Shown here: positions 24,702-34,022 of the stretch, in pieces | Position numbering within the stretch: position 1 is the stretch's first letter | How the letters are laid out: every line of letters begins with the position of its first letter | Source of the DNA: an uncultured Lachnospiraceae bacterium | GTDB lineage: Bacteria; Bacillota; Clostridia; Lachnospirales; Lachnospiraceae | Length of the DNA stretch: 64,000 bases | Assembly: GCA_947586255.1 (NCBI GenBank) | Contig: CANPXP010000006.1 | Location: 1 to 64,000 of the forward strand | Direction of reading: 5' to 3' | Translations under genes and position numbers: made by a program | Notes under the pieces: model-generated | The model's database searches: none | Seen by the model: the letters and a program-made list of their open reading frames with translations, nothing else | What the model was told of the DNA's origin: nothing

Positions 24702-25583
24702 CTATGCCGGCTCTTCTGACTTCCCGCGAAGCCGCACCCTGACAACGATATCCGCAGCCACGGCCACAGCCACGCAGACTGCCGCGAGAAGCTGGGACAC
24801 CGGAATCGTCGTTCCCGTCAGGTAGAGCTGATCCGTGCGGATCCCCTCGATCCAGAATCTGCCAAGCCCGTAGCCACCCAGATAGAGCAGCCAGATCTCA
24901 CCCCGGAATTTCCTGTGCTTCCTGTAGAGCAGCATCAGCGCGAGAATGAACAGATTCCAGAGACTCTCGTACAGAAACGTCGGGTGCACCTGAATATAAT
25001 TGGCGCCCTCCGCGATGTGCGCCGCCACGCTCTCCGTGATATCCCTGCTTCTGACCGCGTCGATGGGAAGCCGCATCGCCACGAGATTGTCGGTATAGCC
25101 GCCGAACACCTCACGGTTCATGAAATTGCCCCACCTGCCGATCGCCTGTCCCAGAATCAGTCCCGGCACGCAGACGTCCACCATCTGCAGGAAGCTCTGC
25201 TTCTTGACCCGCGTGTAGACATACAATGTGAGAAATGCCGCGATAACTCCGCCGTAGATGGCCAGCCCGCCGTTTCGCAGATTGAACACCTCCAGCAGAT
25301 GATCCCGGTAGACATCCCACCGGAATACCACATAGTAGAGTCTCGCGCCTATGATGGAAAAGATGATGGCGTAGATCGCGAAATCCCATATGACGTCCGG
25401 ATCCATGCCCTCCCGCTTCGCCACATGCGCCGCCATCAGCACGCCGCACAGCACGCCGATCCCGATGATCACGCCGTAGAAGGCGATCTGAAAGCCGAAT
25501 ACGCTGAAGCCCTTCGGCACATTATTCAGATAAATTCCCAGATGCGGGAACGCTATGTCGCCCGCATTCATGATTTCCTGCAT
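24702..25583 (-). CDS. lgt: Prolipoprotein diacylglyceryl transferase
   Basis: Membrane enzyme that moves diacylglycerol from phosphatidylglycerol to the lipobox cysteine of pre-lipoproteins. The 293-residue sequence holds about seven membrane segments, the Lgt signature GRWGNFMNREVFGG and the HPTFLYESLWN motif, both central to catalysis. ATG 25583 follows GGAGG at about eight bases. It lies just downstream of ychF. Confidence 0.96.
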   Translation of the reverse strand: MQEIMNAGDIAFPHLGIYLNNVPKGFSVFGFQIAFYGVIIGIGVLCGVLMAAHVAKREGMDPDVIWDFAIYAIIFSIIGARLYYVVFRWDVYRDHLLEVFNLRNGGLAIYGGVIAAFLTLYVYTRVKKQSFLQMVDVCVPGLILGQAIGRWGNFMNREVFGGYTDNLVAMRLPIDAVRSRDITESVAAHIAEGANYIQVHPTFLYESLWNLFILALMLLYRKHRKFRGEIWLLYLGGYGLGRFWIEGIRTDQLYLTGTTIPVSQLLAAVCVAVAVAADIVVRVRLRGKSEEPA

Positions 25584-25607
25584 GATGTTCCCTCCGTGCC
25601 GTCCGCG

Positions 25608-26705
25608 CTATACGTTAAACCGGAAAAGAATTACATCGCCGTCCTGCACCACGTAGTCCTTGCCCTCCATGCCGACCAGCCCCTTCTCTCTGGCCGCCGC
25701 GAGGGACCCCTGCTCCAGCAGATCCCTGTAATTAACCACTTCCGCCTTGATAAAGCCTCTCTCGAAATCGGTGTGGATCTTGCCCGCCGCCTGGGGCGCC
25801 TTCGTGCCGATCTTAATGGTCCAGGCCCTCGTCTCGTCCTCGCCCGCCGTCAGGAAACTCATAAGGCCGAGGATGCGGTAGCTCGCCCTGATCAGCTTCT
25901 GTAAGCCTGATTCCTTTAATCCCAGATCCTCCAGGAACATGGCCGTCTCCTCCTCGTCCAGCTCCGCGATCTCCTCCTCGATCTGCGCGCAGATCACGAA
26001 CACTTCGCTGTCATTCTCGGCCGCAAAGGCTCTCACCTTCGCCACGCCCTCATTGGAGGCGCCGTCGTCCGCCAGATCCCCTTCCGCCACGTTCGCCGCA
26101 AAGATCACCGGCTTGTAGGTGAGCAGATTGTAGGACGCAAGAAGCGCTTCCTCATCTTCATCCGACGCGGCAAAACTCCGCGCCAGCTTTCCCTCCTCCA
26201 GATGCGCCTTCAGACGCTCCAGAAGCGCCGCTTCCTTCGCCAGACTCTTGTCCATCTTAGCCGCCTTGCCCGTCTTGGCGATACGCCGCTCCAGAATCTC
26301 GATATCGGAAAAGATCAGTTCCAGATTGATCGTCTCAATGTCCCGCATGGGATCAATAGAACCGTCCACATGCACGATGTTGCTGTCCTCGAAGCAGCGC
26401 ACCACATGCACGACGGCGTCCACTTCGCGGATATTGCTCAAAAACTGGTTGCCCAGGCCCTCGCCCTTTGACGCGCCCTTCACCAGTCCTGCGATGTCCA
26501 CGAACTCGATCGTCGCGGGCGTCACCTTCTTAGAGTGGTACATATCGCCGAGGAGTTTCAGACGCTCGTCCGGCACGGACACGATACCGATGTTCGGATC
26601 GATGGTGCAGAACGGATAGTTGGCGGACTCCGCGCCCGCTTTGGTCAGTGAATTGAACAGTGTGCTCTTCCCCACATTGGGAAGGCCGACGATGCCTAAT
26701 TTCAT
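25608..26705 (-). CDS. ychF: Ribosome-associated P-loop NTPase YchF/OLA1
   Basis: Obg-family NTPase linked to ribosomes and stress responses. The 365 residues include the P-loop GLPNVGKSTLFNSLT, the switch region NYPFCTIDPN, DIAGLVKGASKGEGLGNQFL, an antiparallel coiled coil and the C-terminal TGS domain with FIKAEVVNYRD and the typical end DVILFRFNV. Family members commonly prefer ATP because the G4 motif is altered (here NVAEGD region). Confidence 0.97.
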   Translation of the reverse strand: MKLGIVGLPNVGKSTLFNSLTKAGAESANYPFCTIDPNIGIVSVPDERLKLLGDMYHSKKVTPATIEFVDIAGLVKGASKGEGLGNQFLSNIREVDAVVHVVRCFEDSNIVHVDGSIDPMRDIETINLELIFSDIEILERRIAKTGKAAKMDKSLAKEAALLERLKAHLEEGKLARSFAASDEDEEALLASYNLLTYKPVIFAANVAEGDLADDGASNEGVAKVRAFAAENDSEVFVICAQIEEEIAELDEEETAMFLEDLGLKESGLQKLIRASYRILGLMSFLTAGEDETRAWTIKIGTKAPQAAGKIHTDFERGFIKAEVVNYRDLLEQGSLAAAREKGLVGMEGKDYVVQDGDVILFRFNV

Positions 26706-26799
26706 TGTATTGCAATCTCCTTTGGATGTTCTTGACTTACATTTTTTGAAAGCTCACAAAATCTTGAATAGTATAGCACACCGGACGGAAAAAGTAAAC

Positions 26800-26828
26800 T
26801 TGAATCCCGTCCCCTTTTCCCTTATAAT
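26800..26828 (+). promoter_or_regulatory. Sigma-A promoter of the BvgS-like kinase gene
   Basis: TTGAAT (26800-26805), a 17-base spacer and a perfect TATAAT (26823-26828), about 40 bases before the start codon. Confidence 0.85.
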
Positions 26829-26868
26829 AGATTCCGATTCAAGACCTCACCGCAAAGGAGAACCCGTC

Positions 26869-29800
26869 ATGAGAAAAATACGCCCGCTGTCCTTTCTTTT
26901 AGCTGCGCTGCTTCTGCTGTCGTCCCATCTGCCCGTGTGCGCGGCGAATCCCGCGGCGGGTCAGCCGGAGATCCTCCGGGTCGGCTTCTTCGCCTTCTCG
27001 GGTTACCACGTGATCGATGAGCAGGGCCGCCGAAGCGGCTACGGCTATGAATTTCTGCAGAGGCTTGCCATCCACGGCGGCTGGTCCTACGAGTATATAG
27101 GCTACGACGGCTCCTACGCCGACGCCCTGGATATGCTGCGCGACGGCAGCGTGGACATCGTCACTTCCGTCTCCAAAACGCCGGAGCGGGAAGAAGAATT
27201 TCTGTTCTCCGATCAGGACATCGGCGTCAACTCCACCATCTTCACTGTAAAATCCGGGAATCAGGACATTGTAGAAGGCGACTATACCACCTACGACGGC
27301 ATTCGCGTCGGCATGCTGGAGGGCAATTCCAAGAATGTCAACTTCGAACGCTTCGCCGAGAATCACGGCTTCACCTTCCAGCCGGTGTACTTCTCCGTAC
27401 AGGACGAGCTGACCGCCGCCCTGCAGGAGGGCCGGGTGGACGCCGCCGTCACAGGCAGCCTGCGTCTTCTCGAGAACGAGTGGCTGCTGGAATCCTTCGA
27501 CGCCAGCCCGTTCTATATCTGCACCCGCAAGGACCGCGCCGATCTGATGAGCCAGATCAACGCTGCGATCAACGAGATGGATCTGCACGATCCCAACTGG
27601 CGGGATACGCTGCATGAGACATACTATTCCACCGATCAGGAAGGAGCCATTATCCTGAACGCGGGCGAGCGTGCCTTCCTCGAGGAGCACCGCGCCTCCG
27701 GCGTCCCGTTGAAACTGCTCGTCAATCCGGAGCGGAGTCCCTACTGCTACTTCCGCGACGGGCAGGCGCAGGGCATCCTGCCTTCTCTCTTCGAGCTTCT
27801 GGCCGACCGCATCGGACTGAATTATGAGTATATTCCGGTTAAAAACCGCGAAGAATACTACGCCCTGCGCTCGTCAGGCGCAGCGGACATCGTGCTCGAC
27901 TTCGCGGGCGACTACTATCTCGCGGAGGAGGAAGGCTACAAGATCACCGTCCCCTATTTCCGGACCAACTTCGCCCGCCTGACACTGGACGGCTTCTCCG
28001 GGACGGCAGAGCGTCTGGCGATACCCGAACGCGCCGACGCCATTGACAGTCTGGTAACCGCCCGGTATCCGGATGCTTCCGTCACCCGATACCCCAATAC
28101 GGGCGCCTGCGTGCAGGCTGTTCTGGACGGACAGGCCGACGCCGCCATTCTCTACTCCTACAACGCGGAGATCTATATCCGTCAGGATTCCCGCAACCGG
28201 CTCGCCTCCACCGTCTTCGGCGACACCTCCATGTCCTATGCGGTGGGCAACAATGTTCCAGGCGGCCGTTATCTGCTCTCTCTTCTGGACAAGGGCGCGG
28301 ACAGCTTAACAGACGCGGAGCTGGATGCCGTCATGGCGCGGGAGATTGAGGAGGGGCTGGAGCAGGACATCAGTCTGGTCGACTTTCTCTACAGAAACCC
28401 GATTTACAGCGTCATCGGGGTCGCCCTCATCCTGCTGCTGCTCTTCACCATGATCATGCTGGTTGTGCGAACCCGCAATCAGAAGCGGCTGCAGCAGAAA
28501 ATCGCGCTGGCCACGGGAGAGCTGGAACAGAAGACGCAGGAGCTGACGGAAGCCCTGCAGGCCGCCGACGCCGCCAGCCGGGCCAAGACCACCTTCCTCA
28601 ACAACATGTCCCACGATATCCGTACGCCCATGAACGCCATCATCGGCTACACCGCTCTGACCACCGCGCACTTGGACAACAGGGAGCGTGCGCAGGACTA
28701 TCTGTCCAAGATTTCACAGGCCTCCGAGCATCTGCTCTCTCTGATCAATGACGTGCTGGACATGAGCCGCATCGAGTCGGGCAAGGTCACAATCAACGAG
28801 CATCCGGAAAATCTGGCGGATATCCTGCAGCGGCTGCGCAACATCATACAGTCCGACATTCACGCCAAGAAACAGGAGCTGTTCATCGATACCGTGGACG
28901 TGACGGACGAGGAAATCTGCTGCGACAAGCTGCGGCTGAACCAGATTCTGCTGAATCTGACCTCCAACGCGATCAAGTTCACCCCCGTGGGCGGCACGGT
29001 AGCCCTCCGCGTCACCCAGAAGTCCTCCTCTTCCGAGGGCTACGGACTCTATGAATTTAAGGTCAGCGACACCGGCATCGGCATGAGTCCGGAGTTTATG
29101 CGAACTGTGTTTGACCCCTTCACCAGAGAACAGTCCTCCACGGTCAGCGGCATCCAGGGAACCGGCCTGGGCATGGCCATCACCAAAAACATTGTGGACA
29201 TGATGGGTGGAACGATTGGGGTGGAGAGCGAGCACGGCAAGGGAACCACCTTCACTGTAACGCTGGAGTTCCGCTTCAGCGCCGCGCACAGGGAGATCAG
29301 TCCCATCGCGGAATTAAAAGGATTCCGTGGACTGGTGATCGACGATGATATGGTCTGCTGTCAGAGCGTGTCCAAGATGCTCCGGCAGATCGGCATGCGG
29401 GCGGAATGGGCGCTGTCCGGCCGTGAGGCGATCGCCCGCGCCGCGGAGGCGGTGGAGCTGTCGGATCCCTTCGAGGTCTACATCGTGGACTGGTCCATGC
29501 CCGAACTGAGCGGTATCGAGACGGTCCGTGAAATTCGCAAAACGGCCGGCGCAGACTCCCCCATCATCCTCATGTCCGCCTATGACTGGTCGGATATCGA
29601 AGCGGAGGCCCGCCGTGCAGGCGTCACCGGCTTCATCAGCAAGCCCCTCTTCGCCTCCGATCTTCATCACACGCTGAAGCGCAGTCTGGGGCAGCCCGCC
29701 GCGCCGGCCGAACCCGAGGTGTCTCTGCAGGCAAGTTCGCTTGCGTCGGCCGACAGCTTCGCGGGCAGGCGTATCCTTCTCGCCGAGGACAACGAGCTCA

Positions 29801-30180
29801 ACCGCGAAATCGCCGAAGAACTTCTCAAGGAGTCTGGCTTCACAGTGGCGTGCGCCGAGAACGGCCAAATGGCCTGCGATATGCTCTGCGAATCCCAGCC
29901 GGGATACTATGATCTGATTCTGATGGACATTCAGATGCCCGTCATGGACGGTTATGCCGCCACCCGCGCCATCCGCAGTATGGAGGATCCGGCTTACGCC
30001 AATATCCCCATCATCGCCATGACCGCCAACGCCTTTGAGGAGGACAGGGAACAGGCTCTGGCTGCAGGTATGAACGGCCATCTGGCCAAGCCCATCGAGC
30101 CTGACAGGATGATGTCGCTTTTCAGGGAACTGTTCGATGCGGACGCCGGTTCCTCCCGCCCGGCTCCTAATACCTTCTGA
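26869..30180 (+). CDS. BvgS-like hybrid sensor kinase with two solute-binding domains
   Basis: The 1,103-residue protein starts at ATG 26869, with AAGGAG upstream and a signal peptide (MRKIRPLSFLLAALLLLSSH, cleavage near VCA). Two periplasmic-type family 3 solute-binding domains follow (about 35-265 and 280-500), then a membrane helix (511-535), HisKA (MSHDIRTPMN, histidine near 582), HATPase (DTGIGM, GTGLGMAITKN), and two receiver domains (VIDDDMVCC near 821; LLAEDNELN near 967 with LMDIQMPVMDG). The binding domains suggest direct detection of an amino acid or similar small solute. It is the only long plus-strand gene in a minus-strand neighbourhood, has its own promoter, and its 3' end overlaps convergent rsgA by 14 bases. 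The first receiver has VDWSMPE as its phospho-site. Confidence 0.94.
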   Translation: MRKIRPLSFLLAALLLLSSHLPVCAANPAAGQPEILRVGFFAFSGYHVIDEQGRRSGYGYEFLQRLAIHGGWSYEYIGYDGSYADALDMLRDGSVDIVTSVSKTPEREEEFLFSDQDIGVNSTIFTVKSGNQDIVEGDYTTYDGIRVGMLEGNSKNVNFERFAENHGFTFQPVYFSVQDELTAALQEGRVDAAVTGSLRLLENEWLLESFDASPFYICTRKDRADLMSQINAAINEMDLHDPNWRDTLHETYYSTDQEGAIILNAGERAFLEEHRASGVPLKLLVNPERSPYCYFRDGQAQGILPSLFELLADRIGLNYEYIPVKNREEYYALRSSGAADIVLDFAGDYYLAEEEGYKITVPYFRTNFARLTLDGFSGTAERLAIPERADAIDSLVTARYPDASVTRYPNTGACVQAVLDGQADAAILYSYNAEIYIRQDSRNRLASTVFGDTSMSYAVGNNVPGGRYLLSLLDKGADSLTDAELDAVMAREIEEGLEQDISLVDFLYRNPIYSVIGVALILLLLFTMIMLVVRTRNQKRLQQKIALATGELEQKTQELTEALQAADAASRAKTTFLNNMSHDIRTPMNAIIGYTALTTAHLDNRERAQDYLSKISQASEHLLSLINDVLDMSRIESGKVTINEHPENLADILQRLRNIIQSDIHAKKQELFIDTVDVTDEEICCDKLRLNQILLNLTSNAIKFTPVGGTVALRVTQKSSSSEGYGLYEFKVSDTGIGMSPEFMRTVFDPFTREQSSTVSGIQGTGLGMAITKNIVDMMGGTIGVESEHGKGTTFTVTLEFRFSAAHREISPIAELKGFRGLVIDDDMVCCQSVSKMLRQIGMRAEWALSGREAIARAAEAVELSDPFEVYIVDWSMPELSGIETVREIRKTAGADSPIILMSAYDWSDIEAEARRAGVTGFISKPLFASDLHHTLKRSLGQPAAPAEPEVSLQASSLASADSFAGRRILLAEDNELNREIAEELLKESGFTVACAENGQMACDMLCESQPGYYDLILMDIQMPVMDGYAATRAIRSMEDPAYANIPIIAMTANAFEEDREQALAAGMNGHLAKPIEPDRMMSLFRELFDADAGSSRPAPNTF

Positions 30181-31045
30181 CTTCCTTTAATTCCCGGTAC
30201 AGCACCTTATAGTTCTCATATCGCACCCTGCTGATCCTGCCCTCCTCCACGGCCTCCTTGACGCCGCAGGAGGGCTCACTTATGTGCGCGCACCCGCTGA
30301 ACCTGCAGTGCGGCTCATACTGCGCGAACTCCGGATAATACCGCCCCAGCTCCTCTTTCGTGATCTCGGAGATGTCCAGGGACGTAAAGCCCGGCGTGTC
30401 CACGATGTATGTACCGTTTCCGAGAGCGATGATCTCCGAGTGCCGGGTGGTGTGCCTGCCACGCTCGATCTTCCTGCTGATCTCGCCCGTCTCCATGTGC
30501 GCCGCGGGCGCGAGACGGTTGATCAGGGACGATTTGCCCACGCCGCTGGGCCCCGCCACGGTGGTGGTCCTGCCCTCCAGGACCTCCCGCACCCGCTCCA
30601 GTCCCTCGTTCTCCAGGGCGCTGACAAAAAGCACCCGGTACCCGCACGTCTCATAGGCGGTCCGCAGCGCTTCCTTCTCCTCGTCCGAGGCAATATCCTG
30701 CTTGTTGAAACAGATGACGGTGGGCAGATTCTGCCGTTCCATGCGGATCAGAAAGCGGTCCAGCAGATTAAAATTGGGATTGGGCTTCACGATCGCAAAG
30801 ATGAGCAGCGCCTGATCCACATTCGCCACCGCCGGACGGACCAGCGCGCTTTTACGCGGAAGAATACGCCGGATACTGCCCTCCCGATCCTTCTCGTCAA
30901 GCACCTCCAGCTCCACATCATCTCCCACCAGAGGCTTGATCTTCTCATTTCGGAAAATGCCCTTGGCGCGGCACGAATAGACGCCCCTGCCTTCCACATG
31001 GACATAGTAGAAGCCCGCAATGCCCTTGATAATCTTCCCTGTCAT
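30167..31045 (-). CDS. rsgA: Ribosome small-subunit GTPase A
   Basis: Circularly permuted GTPase that tests late 30S maturation. The 292-residue protein has an OB-fold N-terminus, the permuted G motifs (CFNKQDI before GPSGVGKSSLINRL, then DTPGFTSLDIS) and a C-terminal zinc finger with CRFSGCAHISEPSCGVKEAV. GGAGGG precedes ATG 31045. It follows the PASTA kinase gene, a standard linkage in Firmicutes. Confidence 0.97.
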   Translation of the reverse strand: MTGKIIKGIAGFYYVHVEGRGVYSCRAKGIFRNEKIKPLVGDDVELEVLDEKDREGSIRRILPRKSALVRPAVANVDQALLIFAIVKPNPNFNLLDRFLIRMERQNLPTVICFNKQDIASDEEKEALRTAYETCGYRVLFVSALENEGLERVREVLEGRTTTVAGPSGVGKSSLINRLAPAAHMETGEISRKIERGRHTTRHSEIIALGNGTYIVDTPGFTSLDISEITKEELGRYYPEFAQYEPHCRFSGCAHISEPSCGVKEAVEEGRISRVRYENYKVLYRELKEVRRY

Positions 31046-31068
31046 CTGCCCTCCGTATCGGTTTGATT

Positions 31069-33186
31069 CTATTCCTGTGTAAAATTAACTTCCCGCGTCA
31101 CGGTCTTCTCCTCAGTGGAAGCCTCACCGACAACCACGTTCCCTTCTTCGTCCGTCGTGGTCTCCGCCTCGCGCTCCACCGTAAAGCGGAAGGTGATCGT
31201 ACCGTTCGGAGACTTGATCCCCGTATAGTTGACCACCACCGGGAACGTGGACGTCTGCGTGCTGAGAAGCTGTGTGCCGTCCGCCGTCGTCACCGTGACG
31301 TTCACCGGCATACCGCCGCGGTATTCGGGATCCTCCGTGGGCGCCTCGATGCCCTCGGAATAGCGGTAGGTTACATCCTCCGGGCCCGTGCTCACCTTTA
31401 AGTCCACCGCCGTGCCCTTATCCACATAGGAACCGACGGAGTAGCTCTGGTAACACACCTTGTCGGTCAGGGACGCGTCCTCGTTGCTGACGGTCGTGAC
31501 CGTACCCACGCTCAGACCGCTCTCCACCAGACTGACGGTGGCGTCCTCCTCCGTCAGGCCGACGACGTTCGGCACGCGGATCTTATTGTCCTCCGCTCCC
31601 TGGCTGACGCGCAGCGTCACGGAAGACCCCTGAGGCGCCGTCGTGTCCGCATCGGGCGACTGGGAAATCACATAGCCGCTCTCCACGGAGGCGTCGTAGC
31701 TCTCGGTCACGCTGACCACAAAACCCTCTTTCTCCAACAGGGAGACAGCCTCCTCCCTGGATTTCCCCGTCACCGCCGGGACCGTCACGCCGTCCTCTCC
31801 CTGCGCCACGGTCATCACGACCACCGTGTTCCTGTCTATCATCAGACCGTCCTGCACACTTGCCCGCAGAACCGTTCCCTCGTCATAATTGGTGTTCACC
31901 TCATACTGAATCTCCGGCGTCAGTCCCAGCTCCAGCAGGGCGCGCTTCGCATCCTCCACGTTCATGCCGACCACCCGGATCATCTCTACCTGCTCGGACT
32001 CCGCCTCCTGCCCGTCGCCTTCCGCATCCTCTCCGAAATGGAACACGCCGAAGGTTCTTCCCACGAAGAAAATCACAATGCACCCGACTAACAGCGCCGC
32101 CACAACGGCGAGAATCGTGGTGATCTTCTCCATCTTGGGATCGTAGTCCTCGTCGTCCTCATCCTCCCAGTCCTCGTCATCGTCGTCGATATCTTCCTCC
32201 TCGTCGTCGTCCTCATAGACGCGGCCGCGATCCTTGTTCAGGCGCATCGCCTCGTCCATCGAATCCCGTCTGTCGGACTGCTTCTTGATGCGCGCCATGT
32301 CACGGTCGGTGATCATGCGCGTGGACGCCTCCTCATCGGGATCGACCACCTTGACGAAATCCTCGTCGGGACTGATCAGAGACTGCTTCAGATCGGCGAT
32401 CAGCTCGCCCATCGACTGATATCTTCTGTCCGGGCTCTTCTGGCAGCACTTTAACACAATCTGCTCCACACTGATCGGGATCTCGGACACATACTCCCGC
32501 GGGGATGGCATCTCCTCCTGGATATGCTTGATGGCGATCGCCACCGTTGTCTCGCCGTTGAAGGGCACTCTGCCCGTCAGCATCTCAAACATGGTGACGC
32601 CCAGCGAATAGATATCGCTCTTCTCGTCGCTGTAACCGCCTCTGGCCTGCTCCGGCGAAGTGTAGTGCACAGAACCCATGACGTTGGAGGTGATCGTGTT
32701 GCTGGTGGCCGCCTTGGCGATGCCGAAATCCGTCACCTTCACCTTGCCCTCTTTGGAGATAATGATATTCTGCGGCTTGATATCCCGGTGTATGATATGG
32801 TTGTTGTGCGCCGCCTCAATCCCCATGGACACCTGAATCGCGATGCTGACCGCCTCCTTGACGGACAGTCTCGCCTTCTTCTCGATATATTTCTTCAGGG
32901 TAATGCCTTCCACCAGCTCCATCACGATATAGTGGATTCCGCTCTCCTCGCCGACGTCGTACACGTTGACGATATTGGGGTGCATCAGTCCCGCCGCCGC
33001 CTGCGCCTCGATCCGGAACTTGGACACAAAATTCGCGTTCTCCCCGAACTCCTGCTTCAGCACCTTGACCGCAACAAAACGATTCAGCTTGTGATCTTTG
33101 GCTTTATATACATCTGACATGCCGCCGGTACCGATTTTTTCCAGAATCTCGTACCGTTCTCCTATCATCATTCCTATCTTAATCAT
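31069..33186 (-). CDS. prkC: PASTA-domain serine/threonine kinase (PrkC/PknB type)
   Basis: Membrane kinase that senses muropeptides or lipid II and controls growth, germination and envelope synthesis. The kinase domain (about 1-270) has GTGGMSDVYKA, VAVKVL, HRDIKPQN and DFGIAKA. A strongly acidic linker precedes one membrane segment (TILAVVAALLVGCIVIFFVG), then three PASTA repeats (about 410-610) and a Ser/Thr-rich tail. ATG 33186 is supported by GAGGTGG and overlaps the end of the phosphatase gene by eight bases, so kinase and phosphatase are coupled. Length is 705 residues. Confidence 0.96.
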   Translation of the reverse strand: MIKIGMMIGERYEILEKIGTGGMSDVYKAKDHKLNRFVAVKVLKQEFGENANFVSKFRIEAQAAAGLMHPNIVNVYDVGEESGIHYIVMELVEGITLKKYIEKKARLSVKEAVSIAIQVSMGIEAAHNNHIIHRDIKPQNIIISKEGKVKVTDFGIAKAATSNTITSNVMGSVHYTSPEQARGGYSDEKSDIYSLGVTMFEMLTGRVPFNGETTVAIAIKHIQEEMPSPREYVSEIPISVEQIVLKCCQKSPDRRYQSMGELIADLKQSLISPDEDFVKVVDPDEEASTRMITDRDMARIKKQSDRRDSMDEAMRLNKDRGRVYEDDDEEEDIDDDDEDWEDEDDEDYDPKMEKITTILAVVAALLVGCIVIFFVGRTFGVFHFGEDAEGDGQEAESEQVEMIRVVGMNVEDAKRALLELGLTPEIQYEVNTNYDEGTVLRASVQDGLMIDRNTVVVMTVAQGEDGVTVPAVTGKSREEAVSLLEKEGFVVSVTESYDASVESGYVISQSPDADTTAPQGSSVTLRVSQGAEDNKIRVPNVVGLTEEDATVSLVESGLSVGTVTTVSNEDASLTDKVCYQSYSVGSYVDKGTAVDLKVSTGPEDVTYRYSEGIEAPTEDPEYRGGMPVNVTVTTADGTQLLSTQTSTFPVVVNYTGIKSPNGTITFRFTVEREAETTTDEEGNVVVGEASTEEKTVTREVNFTQE

Positions 33187-33925
33187 GTTCCACCTCATCA
33201 GCCAACGGCTCGATAACAATCACGGAAATATTATCCTTACCGCCGTTTCGGTTGGCTGTCTCCACCAGTTTTTCCACTCTGTCCTTCAGGCTCCCCGCGC
33301 CTGTCAGGATCTTCCGTATGTCCTCGTCCTCCACCATATTGGTCAGGCCGTCGGAGCAAAGAAGCACCAGCTCGCCCGGCTTCATCTCCCTGCTGAAAAA
33401 ATCTGCGTCAATATAATCCCGCGCGCCGATCGCCCGCGTGATGATATTTTTGTCCGGATGGTTTCTGGCCGCCGTGCGGTCGATACCGCCCATGCGCACC
33501 ATCTCCGCCACCAGCGAATGATCCTCCGTGATCTGCTCTATCCCGTCGCCTACGACATACAGCCTGCTGTCTCCCACATTGGCCACTTCCAGATACTTTC
33601 CAATGCATGTGGCGGCCACCATCGTGGTCCCCATGCCACTGTAAGCGATATTTTCCTGCGCCTGCCTGCGTATGAGCGCGTTCGCCTTGCCGATCGCCGC
33701 CCCCATGATCCGGATGGGATTCTTCTCAAAGGATGCGCCGATCTCCTCCACCACGGTCTCCACCGCATAGCGGGAGGCGTAGTCTCCGGCCTTGTGTCCG
33801 CCCATGCCGTCCGCCACGATAAACAGATTCGGCAGATTGCCCACAGGCGTCTCCGACAGATAGATAAAGTCCTGATTCAGTTGTCTTCTCCGTCCGATAT
33901 CCGTTACCGCATAGGATTTAAGCAC
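33179..33925 (-). CDS. prpC: PP2C-type protein phosphatase (PrpC/Stp)
   Basis: Metal-dependent serine/threonine phosphatase that reverses PrkC phosphorylation. The 248 residues show the PP2C motifs RRQLNQDF, ADGMGGHKAGD, NVGDSRLYV, AIGA and CSDGLTNMV. The start is GTG 33925 with AGGAGG nine bases upstream. It directly precedes and overlaps the kinase gene. Confidence 0.95.
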   Translation of the reverse strand: MLKSYAVTDIGRRRQLNQDFIYLSETPVGNLPNLFIVADGMGGHKAGDYASRYAVETVVEEIGASFEKNPIRIMGAAIGKANALIRRQAQENIAYSGMGTTMVAATCIGKYLEVANVGDSRLYVVGDGIEQITEDHSLVAEMVRMGGIDRTAARNHPDKNIITRAIGARDYIDADFFSREMKPGELVLLCSDGLTNMVEDEDIRKILTGAGSLKDRVEKLVETANRNGGKDNISVIVIEPLADEVEHD

Positions 33926-34022
33926 CGCAGCTTCCTCCTGTTATCGCCTCGTTACCAAATATATCCATAACTTTCAATATTTTACCACACTGTGTCAAAA
34001 AGGTCAAAAAATATAAAACGGC

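Noticed and set aside
26620-26868. An N-terminal extension of the BvgS-like kinase
   Set aside because: It would run through the promoter and antisense to ychF; the signal peptide, AAGGAG and ATG at 26869 define the start.
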